Shown here piece after piece: positions 1 to 6,452 of a stretch of 13,924 nucleotides of DNA. The notes under the pieces were generated by a model. The model did no database searches, was not told the DNA's origin, and saw nothing but the letters and a program-made list of their open reading frames with translations. The stretch is from JBDUDK01 sp040002995 (lineage in GTDB: Bacteria > Actinomycetota > Acidimicrobiia > Acidimicrobiales > Ilumatobacteraceae). Numbering within the stretch: position 1 is the stretch's first letter; each line of letters begins with the position of its first letter. Made by a program: the position numbers and the translations under genes. The stretch is from positions 1 to 13,924 of the forward strand of contig JBDUDK010000150.1 in the NCBI GenBank assembly GCA_040002995.1, given 5' to 3'.

Positions 1-449
1 GACTGTCCGTCAACGGTCGACAGATCTGACCTCGACTCCAGCAGTCGGGCCGGCATCAACGACGTGAAGCTCGACCCCGCCGGGAAGTAGCCGTTGATGT
101 CGGCGAGTAGGTGGGTGGCGGATTGGTTGTAGATGCAGATTTGGCCGTTGGTGCCGACTTTGACGATGACGGCGTTGGCGACGGTGGATCCGGCGGTGTA
201 GTTGAGGTTCGATGCGGTGGGCCGTGGGCTTCCGCATGGGTAGACGGTGAGGTAGCCGGCGGCTTGGGCGTCGGTGACGGTGACGTTCATGACGACGGCA
301 GCGGCATCGTTGGGTACCCCGCCGCGGCCGGTGACGGTGAGCGCGGTGACGGTGTCGGCTGCCCGCATGCCGATGTTGTTGGACTGTCCGTCAACGGTCG
401 ACAGATCTGACCTCGACTCCAGCAGTCGGGCCGGCATCAACGACGTGAA
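1..449 (-). repeat. Tandem 381-bp (127-residue) C-terminal domain repeat of the surface protein
   Basis: Bases 1-68 and 382-449 are identical over 68 nt, giving a 381-bp period that is exactly 127 codons. They encode the start of two successive PARLLESR domains (Met at residues 660 and 787). The second copy is cut by the window edge, so more copies may follow. Perfect nucleotide identity suggests recent duplication or gene conversion. Confidence 0.9.
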
Positions 450-2414
450 CTCGGCGCCGGCGCCTGGTGTCGTCGTTGTGGTGGTCGGCAGGGTCGTGGT
501 GGTGGTCGGCAAAGTCGTTGTGGTGGTCGGCAAAGTCGTCGTGGTGGTCGGCAAAGTCGTCGTGGTGGTCGGCAAAGTCGTCGTGGTGGTAGTGGTCGTC
601 GTGGTCGTCGTGGACGAGACCGTCAGCGTCTGCGTGGCGGTGCTGATGTTGCCCGCAGGATCCGAAACGGAAGCGACCACGGTGTGTTCGCCGTCGGTGA
701 GCGCGTTCGGGGTGGTGTTCCACGATCCGTCGCCCTGGACAAGGGTCGTCAAGTTCTGGCCCGCGACGGTGACCGTGATGGTCGAAGTGGGTGCTGCCGG
801 GGTCGAGCCGGAGATGGTCGGGGTGTGATCGGTGACCGAGATCGCTGCGCCGCCGTCGATCGTGATTCCAGGCGGGACGGTGTCGATCGTCAGTGACTGG
901 GAAGCCGTGCCGACATTGCCGGCGGCGTCGGTGACCGACACCGCGACAGGGTGCGTGCCATCACCGAAGGCTGCCGCGGTGCTCGACCACGTGCCGTCGC
1001 CTTGCACGACTGCGGCCGTGGATATTCCCGACACCATCACGTTGACGGCGGCACCGGGATCGGTGGATGTGCCGCTGATCGTCGGGGTCGCGTCGTTGGT
1101 CAGGGCGTTGGCGCCGCCGTTGATGGTGATCACCGGGCCGGTCGTATCCACCGTCAATGACTGGGTCGCGCTGCCGGGATTCGTGGCTTCATCGGTCACC
1201 GAGACGACCACGGGCCCAGTCCCCTCCGGCAGGGGAGTGGGTGTCACGTTCCAGGTGCCGGCCGGCTGCACGAGCGTGGTCAAGGTCTGGCCGGCGACGG
1301 TGACGGTCACCAACCTCCCCGCACCGACGTCGGTGGTCCCGTCGATCGTCGGCGTGGAATCGTTCGTCAATCGAGCGGTACCCCCATTGATGGTGACCGC
1401 TGGCAGGACCGTGTCGATCGTCAGTGTTTGCGTGGCGGAACCGGTGTTTCCGGCGCCGTCCGTGACAGCAGCGTTCACGCTGTACACGCCGTTGGCCATG
1501 ATCGCGGCCGTGACTGTCCATGTTCCGCCGGCCTGAACGGATGCCGACAATGTCTGCGCACCGATCGTCACCGTGACCGTCGCCGGAGTGTCGATGACCG
1601 CAGTACCGGAGATGGTCGGGGTGTCGTCCGCGACCGACACCGCCGTGCCGCCGTTGATCGTCACGATGGGCGGGCCGGAGTAGAACTGGTTGCTGTTGGT
1701 GGCTATCGCACCGGTCTTCGCGAGGGCTCGCCCGTTGAAGACCGTGTTCGCGCCTACGCCGATTGCCGCGGCGGTCATCAGTGTCCCGGCGAACTGGACG
1801 CCGGCCCCGATTGATCCCGCGCCGTTCACCTGCCAGAAGACGTTCTTGGCTTGCGTGCCGTTGCTGAGGATCACCTTGGAGGCCGCGGCCATGGAGAAGG
1901 CCGCGCCGATCTGGAAGATGAAGACCGCGTTGACGTCGCCGTCACCGTTGAGAGTCACCGTGCCCGTGTTGGCGACCGCGGCGACATTCGTATGCACGCC
2001 CGGGTGCAAGGTCAAGCCGATCAGGTCGCCGGCGAGGGCGAAGTTCGACGGGCGGCTGGCGGCTGCGTCGTAGGCGGCGACAAGGTCGGCGTGCGCGTTG
2101 ACGACCGATACGGCACCGGACGCATAGAAGATGCCGTGTACCTCACCGGGCGGGAATCCGGTTACGGCGCCCGCGGCGGCGAGAACGCCGAGGTCACCGC
2201 GCACGATCGTCGTCGGGCCGGTCGCCGTATTTCCGACCGAGTCGCCGGCCAGGATCGCGAACGATGCCGCTCGCCCGAGATCGATCGGGCCGACCGCGAC
2301 CGCGTGCGCGGGCGTCGAGGTCGCGAAGACAACCGACAACGAAACCGTGAATGCGGCGACGGTGAACGCCGACAAGAGCCGTTTCCGCTGAGCGGACTTT
2401 CCGCGTGGGTCCAT
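1..2414 (-). CDS. Large secreted chimeric surface protein: DUF3494 (ice-binding-like) + 4 Ig-like domains + Thr/Pro linker + C-terminal repeats (3' partial)
   Basis: One uninterrupted minus-strand frame of 804 codons starts at ATG 2414 and leaves the window at base 1 with no stop. A GAAGG Shine-Dalgarno sits about 7 nt before the ATG. Residues 1-38 form a signal peptide (RKR, hydrophobic core, cleavage near PAHA). Residues about 41-245 match the DUF3494 ice-binding-like beta-solenoid (LGRAASFAILAG near the start, FIFQIG and NGRAL later). Residues about 249-599 hold four bacterial Ig-like domains, most ending in a xATQTLTIDT-type strand. Residues 600-650 are Thr runs broken by Leu-Pro every seven residues. 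From about 656 come 127-residue repeats starting MPARLLESRS and ending NGYFP, a type I associate with actinobacterial cell-surface proteins. The protein is probably exported and wall-associated. Ice binding, adhesion or surface binding are all possible; DUF3494 alone does not prove ice binding. Confidence 0.9.
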   Translation of the reverse strand, partial: MDPRGKSAQRKRLLSAFTVAAFTVSLSVVFATSTPAHAVAVGPIDLGRAASFAILAGDSVGNTATGPTTIVRGDLGVLAAAGAVTGFPPGEVHGIFYASGAVSVVNAHADLVAAYDAAASRPSNFALAGDLIGLTLHPGVHTNVAAVANTGTVTLNGDGDVNAVFIFQIGAAFSMAAASKVILSNGTQAKNVFWQVNGAGSIGAGVQFAGTLMTAAAIGVGANTVFNGRALAKTGAIATNSNQFYSGPPIVTINGGTAVSVADDTPTISGTAVIDTPATVTVTIGAQTLSASVQAGGTWTVTAAIMANGVYSVNAAVTDGAGNTGSATQTLTIDTVLPAVTINGGTARLTNDSTPTIDGTTDVGAGRLVTVTVAGQTLTTLVQPAGTWNVTPTPLPEGTGPVVVSVTDEATNPGSATQSLTVDTTGPVITINGGANALTNDATPTISGTSTDPGAAVNVMVSGISTAAVVQGDGTWSSTAAAFGDGTHPVAVSVTDAAGNVGTASQSLTIDTVPPGITIDGGAAISVTDHTPTISGSTPAAPTSTITVTVAGQNLTTLVQGDGSWNTTPNALTDGEHTVVASVSDPAGNISTATQTLTVSSTTTTTTTTTTTTLPTTTTTLPTTTTTLPTTTTTLPTTTTTLPTTTTTTPGAGAEFTSLMPARLLESRSDLSTVDGQSNNIGMRAADTVTALTVTGRGGVPNDAAAVVMNVTVTDAQAAGYLTVYPCGSPRPTASNLNYTAGSTVANAVIVKVGTNGQICIYNQSATHLLADINGYFPAGSSFTSLMPARLLESRSDLSTVDGQ
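484..614 (-). repeat. 21-bp in-frame minisatellite encoding the TTTTTLP linker
   Basis: The motif gtcggca recurs at 484, 505, 526, 547 and 568, so the period is exactly 21 bp (7 codons). On the minus strand it encodes Thr5-Leu-Pro units, with Leu at residues 614, 621, 628, 635 and 642, and it is flanked by further Thr codons. It forms an extended, probably O-glycosylatable linker between the Ig-like region and the C-terminal repeats. The period allows copy-number change without loss of frame. Confidence 0.9.
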
Positions 2415-2558
2415 CGAAAACCTTCGTTCCTACGAGGGCCGAAGGAGTCCCACCGTTGACGTGAACATGTTCGTCTCGCCAACCGCCCGTTGAGTACCGG
2501 ACCAGCCAACCTCTATGTCGGCAAATGAACACCGTTCACTCCGTCGCAAAGAGTTTTA

Positions 2559-2572
2559 GGGACTTAGGTCCC
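2559..2572. promoter_or_regulatory. DosR-like palindrome GGGACTTAGGTCCC
   Basis: A 14-bp near-perfect palindrome lies 145 bp upstream of the ATG of the DUF3494 gene. It differs at one base from the mycobacterial DosR/DevR core GGGACTWWAGTCCC. On the minus strand it is followed by TAAAA. It is also 36 bp downstream of the acdS stop, so it could instead act as a short hairpin (GGGAC, loop, GTCCC) ending acdS transcripts. There is no T-tract, which favours a protein-binding site. The regulator is inferred only. Confidence 0.45.
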
Positions 2573-2607
2573 GACCCCGCGGAAAAACGACGACGTTTCT
2601 GTCGCCG

Positions 2608-3618
2608 CTACAACACGCCCGCATAGGCGGGCAGGCAGGGCTGACCGCCGAGATGGGCATACAGCACTCTCGATCCCGCCGGAATGTCCCCAGAACGGAT
2701 CAGGCCGATCATGCCCGCCATCGACTTGCCCTCATAGACGGGGTCGGTCAGCATCCCTTCCATCCGTGCGCAGACGTGGATCGCGTCGATGGTCTGGGCA
2801 TCGGGAATTCCGTAAATGCCGGCGGAGTAGCCGTCGACCAGCGTGATCTCGTCGGATCGCAAGGCGCGATCCAGCCCGATCTTCGCTGCCGTGTTCTCGG
2901 CGATTCGGCTCACCTGGGCCCTGGTCTTGTCCAGCGTCGCCGACGCATCGATTCCGATGACGTGTCGGTCGGCGCGGTCCTCGAGAGCGAATCCGGCGAT
3001 CATGCCGGCGTGGGTTGAACCGGTCACCGTGCACACGATGACGTGATCGAAGAAGAGGTCGTGCTCGGCTTCTTGCTGGCCCACCTCGCCAGCCCAGTTG
3101 GCGAAGCCCAAGCCGCCGAGCGGATGGTCTGAGGCGCCGGCCGGGATGGGATAGGGCTTTCCGCCCGCGGCGACGACCGAATCGAGGGCTCGCTGCCAAC
3201 TGTCGCGGATGCCGATGTCGAAGCCGGCCGGGTCGAGGCGCACATCGCCCCCCAAGATGCGCGACAGCTGGATGTTCCCCACCTTGTCGTAGACGACGTC
3301 GGGCCACGCGACCCACGCTTCCTGCACAGTGACCGCCTTCAGGCCGAGGTGAGCTGCCACACCGGTGACCTGGCGGGTGTGGTTCGACTGCACGCCGCCG
3401 ATGGAGACGAGGGTGTCGCAGCCTTGCGCCAACGCCTCGGGGATGAGGTATTCGAGCTTGCGGGTCTTGTTGCCACCAAAGGCGATGCCCGAGTTGCAGT
3501 CCTCGCGTTTGGCCCAGATCTCGACCTTGCCGCCCAGGTGCGCACTGAGCCGCGGCAGCGGATGAATCGGCGACGGCCCGAACGTGAGGGGATAGCGAGG
3601 GAAGTCGTCCAGAGGCAT
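2608..3618 (-). CDS. acdS: 1-aminocyclopropane-1-carboxylate deaminase
   Basis: This is a 336-residue fold-type II PLP enzyme predicted to cleave ACC, the ethylene precursor, to 2-oxobutyrate and ammonia in the cytoplasm. Length and sequence match the AcdS family (about 338 residues): it opens FPRYPLTFGPSPIHPLPRLS and carries KREDCNSG, then GGNKTRK with the PLP lysine K51, then QSNHTRQ. Residues Y295, E296 and L323 correspond to Pseudomonas AcdS Tyr294, Glu295 and Leu322. The last two separate ACC deaminases from the related D-cysteine desulfhydrases. I chose ATG 3618 because family homology starts there; the open frame runs further upstream but only through tRNA sequence. No clear Shine-Dalgarno is seen. 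The start is 26 nt after the CCA of tRNA-Lys on the same strand, so co-transcription with the tRNAs is likely. Confidence 0.92.
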   Translation of the reverse strand: MPLDDFPRYPLTFGPSPIHPLPRLSAHLGGKVEIWAKREDCNSGIAFGGNKTRKLEYLIPEALAQGCDTLVSIGGVQSNHTRQVTGVAAHLGLKAVTVQEAWVAWPDVVYDKVGNIQLSRILGGDVRLDPAGFDIGIRDSWQRALDSVVAAGGKPYPIPAGASDHPLGGLGFANWAGEVGQQEAEHDLFFDHVIVCTVTGSTHAGMIAGFALEDRADRHVIGIDASATLDKTRAQVSRIAENTAAKIGLDRALRSDEITLVDGYSAGIYGIPDAQTIDAIHVCARMEGMLTDPVYEGKSMAGMIGLIRSGDIPAGSRVLYAHLGGQPCLPAYAGVL

Positions 3619-3644
3619 GCGCGGATCGTAAGCACGGCGATACG

Positions 3645-3719
3645 TGGTGCGCCCCCTGGGAGTCGAACCCAGAACCTGCGGATTAAGAGTCCGTTGCTCT
3701 GCCATTGAGCTAGAGGCGC
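3645..3719 (-). tRNA. tRNA-Lys (anticodon CTT)
   Basis: The minus strand folds as a full cloverleaf. Acceptor GCGCCTC pairs with GGGGCGC, the anticodon loop is CTCTTAA (CTT, reading AAG), and the T arm is CTGGG-TTCGACT-CCCAG. The discriminator is A and CCA is encoded (3645-3647). It lies between tRNA-His and acdS on the same strand. Confidence 0.96.
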
Positions 3720-3777
3720 GCGACGCGGGCGTCGCATCGTAGGCACGGCGCCCACGTGCCGCCAGATACTTGCCGAA

Positions 3778-3855
3778 TGGGGTGACCGAGGGGACTTGAA
3801 CCCCCGACCTCCAGGGCCACAACCTGGCGCTCTAACCGGCTGAGCTACGGCCACC
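3778..3855 (-). tRNA. tRNA-His (anticodon GTG)
   Basis: Minus-strand cloverleaf with acceptor GTGGCCG pairing with CGGTCAC. The anticodon arm is CCAGG-TTGTGGC-CCTGG, giving anticodon GTG. The base before the acceptor (3855) supplies the genome-encoded G-1, which pairs with C73 as expected for tRNA-His. CCA is encoded at 3778-3780. Confidence 0.96.
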
Positions 3856-3918
3856 ACGTGATTGCGTCAGTCTGCCATACCGGTGTGACGGGGTGAATCC
3901 GTTGTCAGGTAGGCTCTT

Positions 3919-3931
3919 GGAAACGGTTTCC
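3919..3931. promoter_or_regulatory. Palindrome GGAAACGGTTTCC (candidate operator)
   Basis: A perfect 13-bp palindrome with a one-base centre sits 14 nt before the aminotransferase ATG, directly upstream of its Shine-Dalgarno. The half-site GGAAAC resembles LacI-family operators. No repressor gene is visible nearby, so the assignment is inferred. Confidence 0.35.
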
Positions 3932-3945
3932 GAAGGGAATGGGTC

Positions 3946-5319
3946 ATGTCGACCACCGAATCCGCAGCCAAAACCGAGTTGGCACCACGAGCTCGCGAGA
4001 TCACCGCCCGCGAAATGGAGCGCTACTCGCAACGCACCCGGCGTTCTCAAGCGCTGTCGGCGCGCGCGAAGCAAGTAATGCCGCTCGGGGTGGCATCGAG
4101 CTTCCAGTTCTACGACCCGCACCCCGTGGTCGCGGCGCGGGCGCGCGGGTCGTGGCTCGAAGATGTGGATGGAAATCATTACATCGACTTCAACATGGGG
4201 TATGGCGCGTTGCTCGCCGGCCACTCACATCCCGTCATGGTCGCGGCGATCGAGGAGCAACTGACCAAGGGCACGCTGTTCGTCACACCGAGCGAGCTGA
4301 ACACGGAGGTGGCCGAGCTTCTGCGTGACCGCTTCGGGCTGGCGTCGTGGCGATTCACGAATTCCGGTACCGAAGCAACCATGGACGCGCTTCGCGTCGC
4401 CAAGGCGTTCACCGGTCGCGACAAGATCGTGAAGGTTGAAGGCGGTTACCACGGTCATCACGACGAAGTGATGATCTCCATGAAGCCTGCGCTCGACAAG
4501 GCCGGTCCGGCGAACGCGCCGACGCCTGTGCCGGCCACGCTCGGCATCACCCAGGCGGTCCTGGCCGACACGCTTGTGATCCCCTTCAACGATCCCGACG
4601 CGCTACAGCGCGTCTTGGCACGGGGCGATGTTGCTGCGTTCATCGTCGAGCCGGTGATGGAGAACATCGGGATATGCCTCCCTCTGCCCGGCTATCTGGA
4701 GGCGGTCAGGGAAATCACCCGCCGCTACGGCACGATGCTCATCTTCGACGAGGTGAAGACCGGCATCACGGCCGGCCTCGGTGGCGCGACGCGGCGCTTT
4801 GGGGTCGAACCCGATCTCGTGGCGTTGGCGAAATCCATCGGAGGCGGGCTACCGATCGGCGCGTTCGGTGGCCGAGCCGAGGTCATGGGCAAGATCGCCG
4901 ACGGCTCGACCCTGCACCTCGGCACGTACAACGGCAACCCGCTCGTGATGGCGGCCGCCAAGGCGGTGCTCGCGGAGATCTGCACGGAGGAGGCAGTCAC
5001 CGCGGCGTGCGTCTTGAACGGGAGGGCTCTCGCTCACGCCCAAAGCGTCATCGAGCGGGCAGGCGTTCCTGCGCACACGGTCGAGATGGGAGCGAAGGGT
5101 TGCATCACATGGTCGTCCACGCCCGTGCGCAACTACCGCGACTACAAGGCGACGAACTTCGATGTCGCGTACGCGCAGTGGATCTACGGCATCAACCACG
5201 GGATCCTTCTGCCGCCGGGTCTCGACGAGCAGTGGCTCATCTCCGTGCAGCATTCCGACGCCGATGTCGCTCATCACGGCGCGGTCTTCGACGACTTCGT
5301 CGCCGAACTCACTAGCTAA
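3946..5319 (+). CDS. Class III PLP aminotransferase, glutamate-1-semialdehyde aminomutase (HemL)-like
   Basis: 457 residues. It is a fold-type I, class III PLP enzyme of the HemL-like branch, which transfers or shifts an amino group. Visible motifs are DGNHYIDFNMGYG (about 75-87), NSGTEATMDALR (139-150; PLP phosphate binding), GYHGHHD (167-173), IFDEVKTG with D268 contacting the pyridine ring, LAKSIGGGLPIGAFGG with Schiff-base K296, and HLGTYNGNP. ATG 3946 follows GAAGGGAA at good spacing. It has about 40 extra N-terminal residues and lacks the usual HemL opening (PGGVNSP is replaced by PLGVASS). I therefore favour an aminotransferase or mutase of unknown substrate over the haem enzyme itself. 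It is divergent from the tRNA-acdS block, and a palindrome overlaps its leader. Confidence 0.9.
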   Translation: MSTTESAAKTELAPRAREITAREMERYSQRTRRSQALSARAKQVMPLGVASSFQFYDPHPVVAARARGSWLEDVDGNHYIDFNMGYGALLAGHSHPVMVAAIEEQLTKGTLFVTPSELNTEVAELLRDRFGLASWRFTNSGTEATMDALRVAKAFTGRDKIVKVEGGYHGHHDEVMISMKPALDKAGPANAPTPVPATLGITQAVLADTLVIPFNDPDALQRVLARGDVAAFIVEPVMENIGICLPLPGYLEAVREITRRYGTMLIFDEVKTGITAGLGGATRRFGVEPDLVALAKSIGGGLPIGAFGGRAEVMGKIADGSTLHLGTYNGNPLVMAAAKAVLAEICTEEAVTAACVLNGRALAHAQSVIERAGVPAHTVEMGAKGCITWSSTPVRNYRDYKATNFDVAYAQWIYGINHGILLPPGLDEQWLISVQHSDADVAHHGAVFDDFVAELTS

Positions 5320-5327
5320 CCTCGCTC

Positions 5328-5780
5328 ATGCGGCGCGCGAGACCCCACCGTTCGGTTGGACCGAAATTCCGCCGCATGGTGCTGCGTGGACTGTTGCGGC
5401 GGTGCCCGAGGTGCGGTGCCCGCAAGGCGTGGTACACGGGCTGGTTCCGGCGACTCCCGCGCTGTCAGACATGTGGGTATCGCTACGAGCGTCACGACGG
5501 TTTCTCCCTCGGAGCCGCCGCCGTCAACACCGTCGTGACGTTCGGCCTGCTCTTCATCGTCGGCGTTGCCGGCGTCATCACGACGTGGCCAGACCTCAGC
5601 GCTGCCGCCGTGTTGGTGCCGTGCGTCGCGATTGCGGTCGTCGTTCCTGTCGTGTTCTACCCGGTCTCCTACACGCTGTGGGCGGCCGTTGATCTGGCGT
5701 CGCGACCACTCGAGCCCGCAGAAGAGGCCGACGCGGCGACGGCAGCCGCGGCGATGAGTCCGACTGCGAAGCCCACGTAA
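5328..5780 (+). CDS. DUF983 family zinc-ribbon membrane protein
   Basis: 150 residues. A basic N-terminus leads to a CPRC...CQTC zinc ribbon (C26, C29, C46, C49), the GYRYERHDGFSLG signature of DUF983, two hydrophobic segments (about 63-87 and 91-118) and an Ala/Glu-rich tail. Function is unknown for the family, though the four cysteines should bind metal at the membrane surface. It begins 8 nt after the aminotransferase stop, so the two are probably co-transcribed. No good ribosome site is seen before ATG 5328. ATG 5376 (MVLRGLLRRCPRCG) is an alternative start that keeps the whole domain. Confidence 0.85.
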   Translation: MRRARPHRSVGPKFRRMVLRGLLRRCPRCGARKAWYTGWFRRLPRCQTCGYRYERHDGFSLGAAAVNTVVTFGLLFIVGVAGVITTWPDLSAAAVLVPCVAIAVVVPVVFYPVSYTLWAAVDLASRPLEPAEEADAATAAAAMSPTAKPT

Positions 5781-5789
5781 GCTTCGGGC

Positions 5790-6068
5790 GTGTTCACCGG
5801 TTTCGTTCTGGTCCTGGCCGATCCGTCTCGCATCGCGGAACTGTCGGAAGAACTCGCCGGGCTCGACGGGGTGTCCGAGGTGTATGCGGTCACGGGGGAG
5901 TGGGACCTCGTGGCCGTCGTGCGGGTGCGCGACCACGAACGACTGGCCGACGTTGTCACCGTCGACATCGCGAAGCTTGGGGGCATTCGCCGCACGGAGA
6001 CGATGGTGGCGTTTCGCGCCTACAGCCGTCACGATCTCGACGCCGCCTTCGCGCTGGGCGCTGAGTGA
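5790..6068 (+). CDS. Stand-alone Lrp/AsnC-type RAM (ligand-binding) domain protein
   Basis: 92 residues consisting only of the AsnC_trans_reg/RAM fold. It has a beta strand (FVLVLADP), helix, strand with GVSEVYAVTGEWDLVAVVRV, helix, and a closing strand (ETMVAFRAYS). The N-terminal helix-turn-helix of Lrp/AsnC regulators is absent. Such single-domain proteins (SraM type) oligomerise and bind small effectors such as amino acids without binding DNA themselves. GTG 5790 is the start, 9 nt after the DUF983 stop; no strong Shine-Dalgarno is seen. It is likely the last gene of the aminotransferase-DUF983 unit, where it could sense an amino acid. Confidence 0.85.
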   Translation: MFTGFVLVLADPSRIAELSEELAGLDGVSEVYAVTGEWDLVAVVRVRDHERLADVVTVDIAKLGGIRRTETMVAFRAYSRHDLDAAFALGAE

Positions 6069-6103
6069 TTCGCACCGCGACGCGTTCTAACCTCTTCCGC
6101 TTC

Positions 6104-6177
6104 GCCCCCGTAGCTCAGCTGGAAAGAGCGGCTGCCTTCTAAGCAGCGGGTCGCACGTTCGAGTCGTGCCGGGGGCG
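6104..6177 (+). tRNA. tRNA-Arg (anticodon TCT), integration site of the downstream island
   Basis: Complete cloverleaf: acceptor GCCCCCG/CGGGGGC, D arm GCTC...GAGC, anticodon arm GCTGC-CTTCTAA-GCAGC (TCT, reading AGA), T arm GCACG-TTCGAGT-CGTGC, discriminator G. CCA is not encoded. Its 3' half is repeated at 10498-10543. Confidence 0.96.
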
Positions 6178-6184
6178 CTTCATG
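6139..6184 (+). repeat. attL-like direct repeat (3' half of tRNA-Arg)
   Basis: The 46 bp from the anticodon loop to 7 nt past the tRNA match 10498-10543 in direct orientation with four mismatches. The longest exact stretch is CGGGTCGCACGTTCGAGTCG. Repeats of this kind mark integration of tyrosine-integrase elements into tRNA 3' ends. Confidence 0.75.
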
Positions 6185-6340
6185 GAACAGCGGCATCGCC
6201 CGGTCGCGAAGATCATCGAAGGACTTCGTGGCGCACGTCGCCAAGAGACGTTCGAGCTCGTCGGCGCCGAGCACCGATACGGGTTCGATCGACTCGCCGC
6301 GATCGCGATTCGTTCCCATTCGGGCCAGTGGCCTTCTGGC
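6182..6340 (-). pseudogene. Tyrosine integrase fragment (3' truncated at the tRNA)
   Basis: Minus-strand translation gives a run of about 53 residues that resembles the linker and start of the catalytic domain of tyrosine recombinases. It reads PLARM, then PVSVLGADELERLLATC, then SFDDLRDRAMPLF (compare family patterns of the type NPMARM...PVLSDDELRALLAAC...FEDLRDRAILRLL). The similarity ends exactly where tRNA-Arg begins, before the first catalytic Arg (TGMRxxEL box). The frame upstream is not convincingly integrase. The fragment cannot encode a working enzyme. The match is from memory of the family pattern; no search was run. Confidence 0.6.
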
Positions 6341-6452
6341 GGCAGTCCAGGCCGACGAGTCTCCGAGGTGAGCGCGATGCCCTGGCCGTTTACGAAAGAG
6401 CTGACCGACACGAGGGCGCTGCTTGCCCGGCTGGGCGCGGAGCTGAAGAGTT

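Noticed and set aside
484..614. Regular 21-bp repeats as a CRISPR or regulatory iteron array
   Set aside because: There are no spacers, the period is exactly seven codons, and it lies inside a coding frame as a Thr5-Leu-Pro linker.
274..828. Plus-strand Val-rich open frame of 184 codons
   Set aside because: It is the antisense reading of the Thr/Leu-Pro linker and Ig-like region. The minus frame has signal peptide, domains and ribosome site and runs through the whole stretch.
2463..2472. GAACATGTTC as a LexA (SOS) box
   Set aside because: The half-sites are separated by two bases, whereas the actinobacterial/Gram-positive box needs GAAC-N4-GTTC. The nearby GAACACCGTTC has a spacing of three and also fails.
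3619..3822. Upstream extension of acdS by 68 codons
   Set aside because: The extension reads through tRNA-Lys and into tRNA-His. Homology to AcdS starts at ATG 3618.
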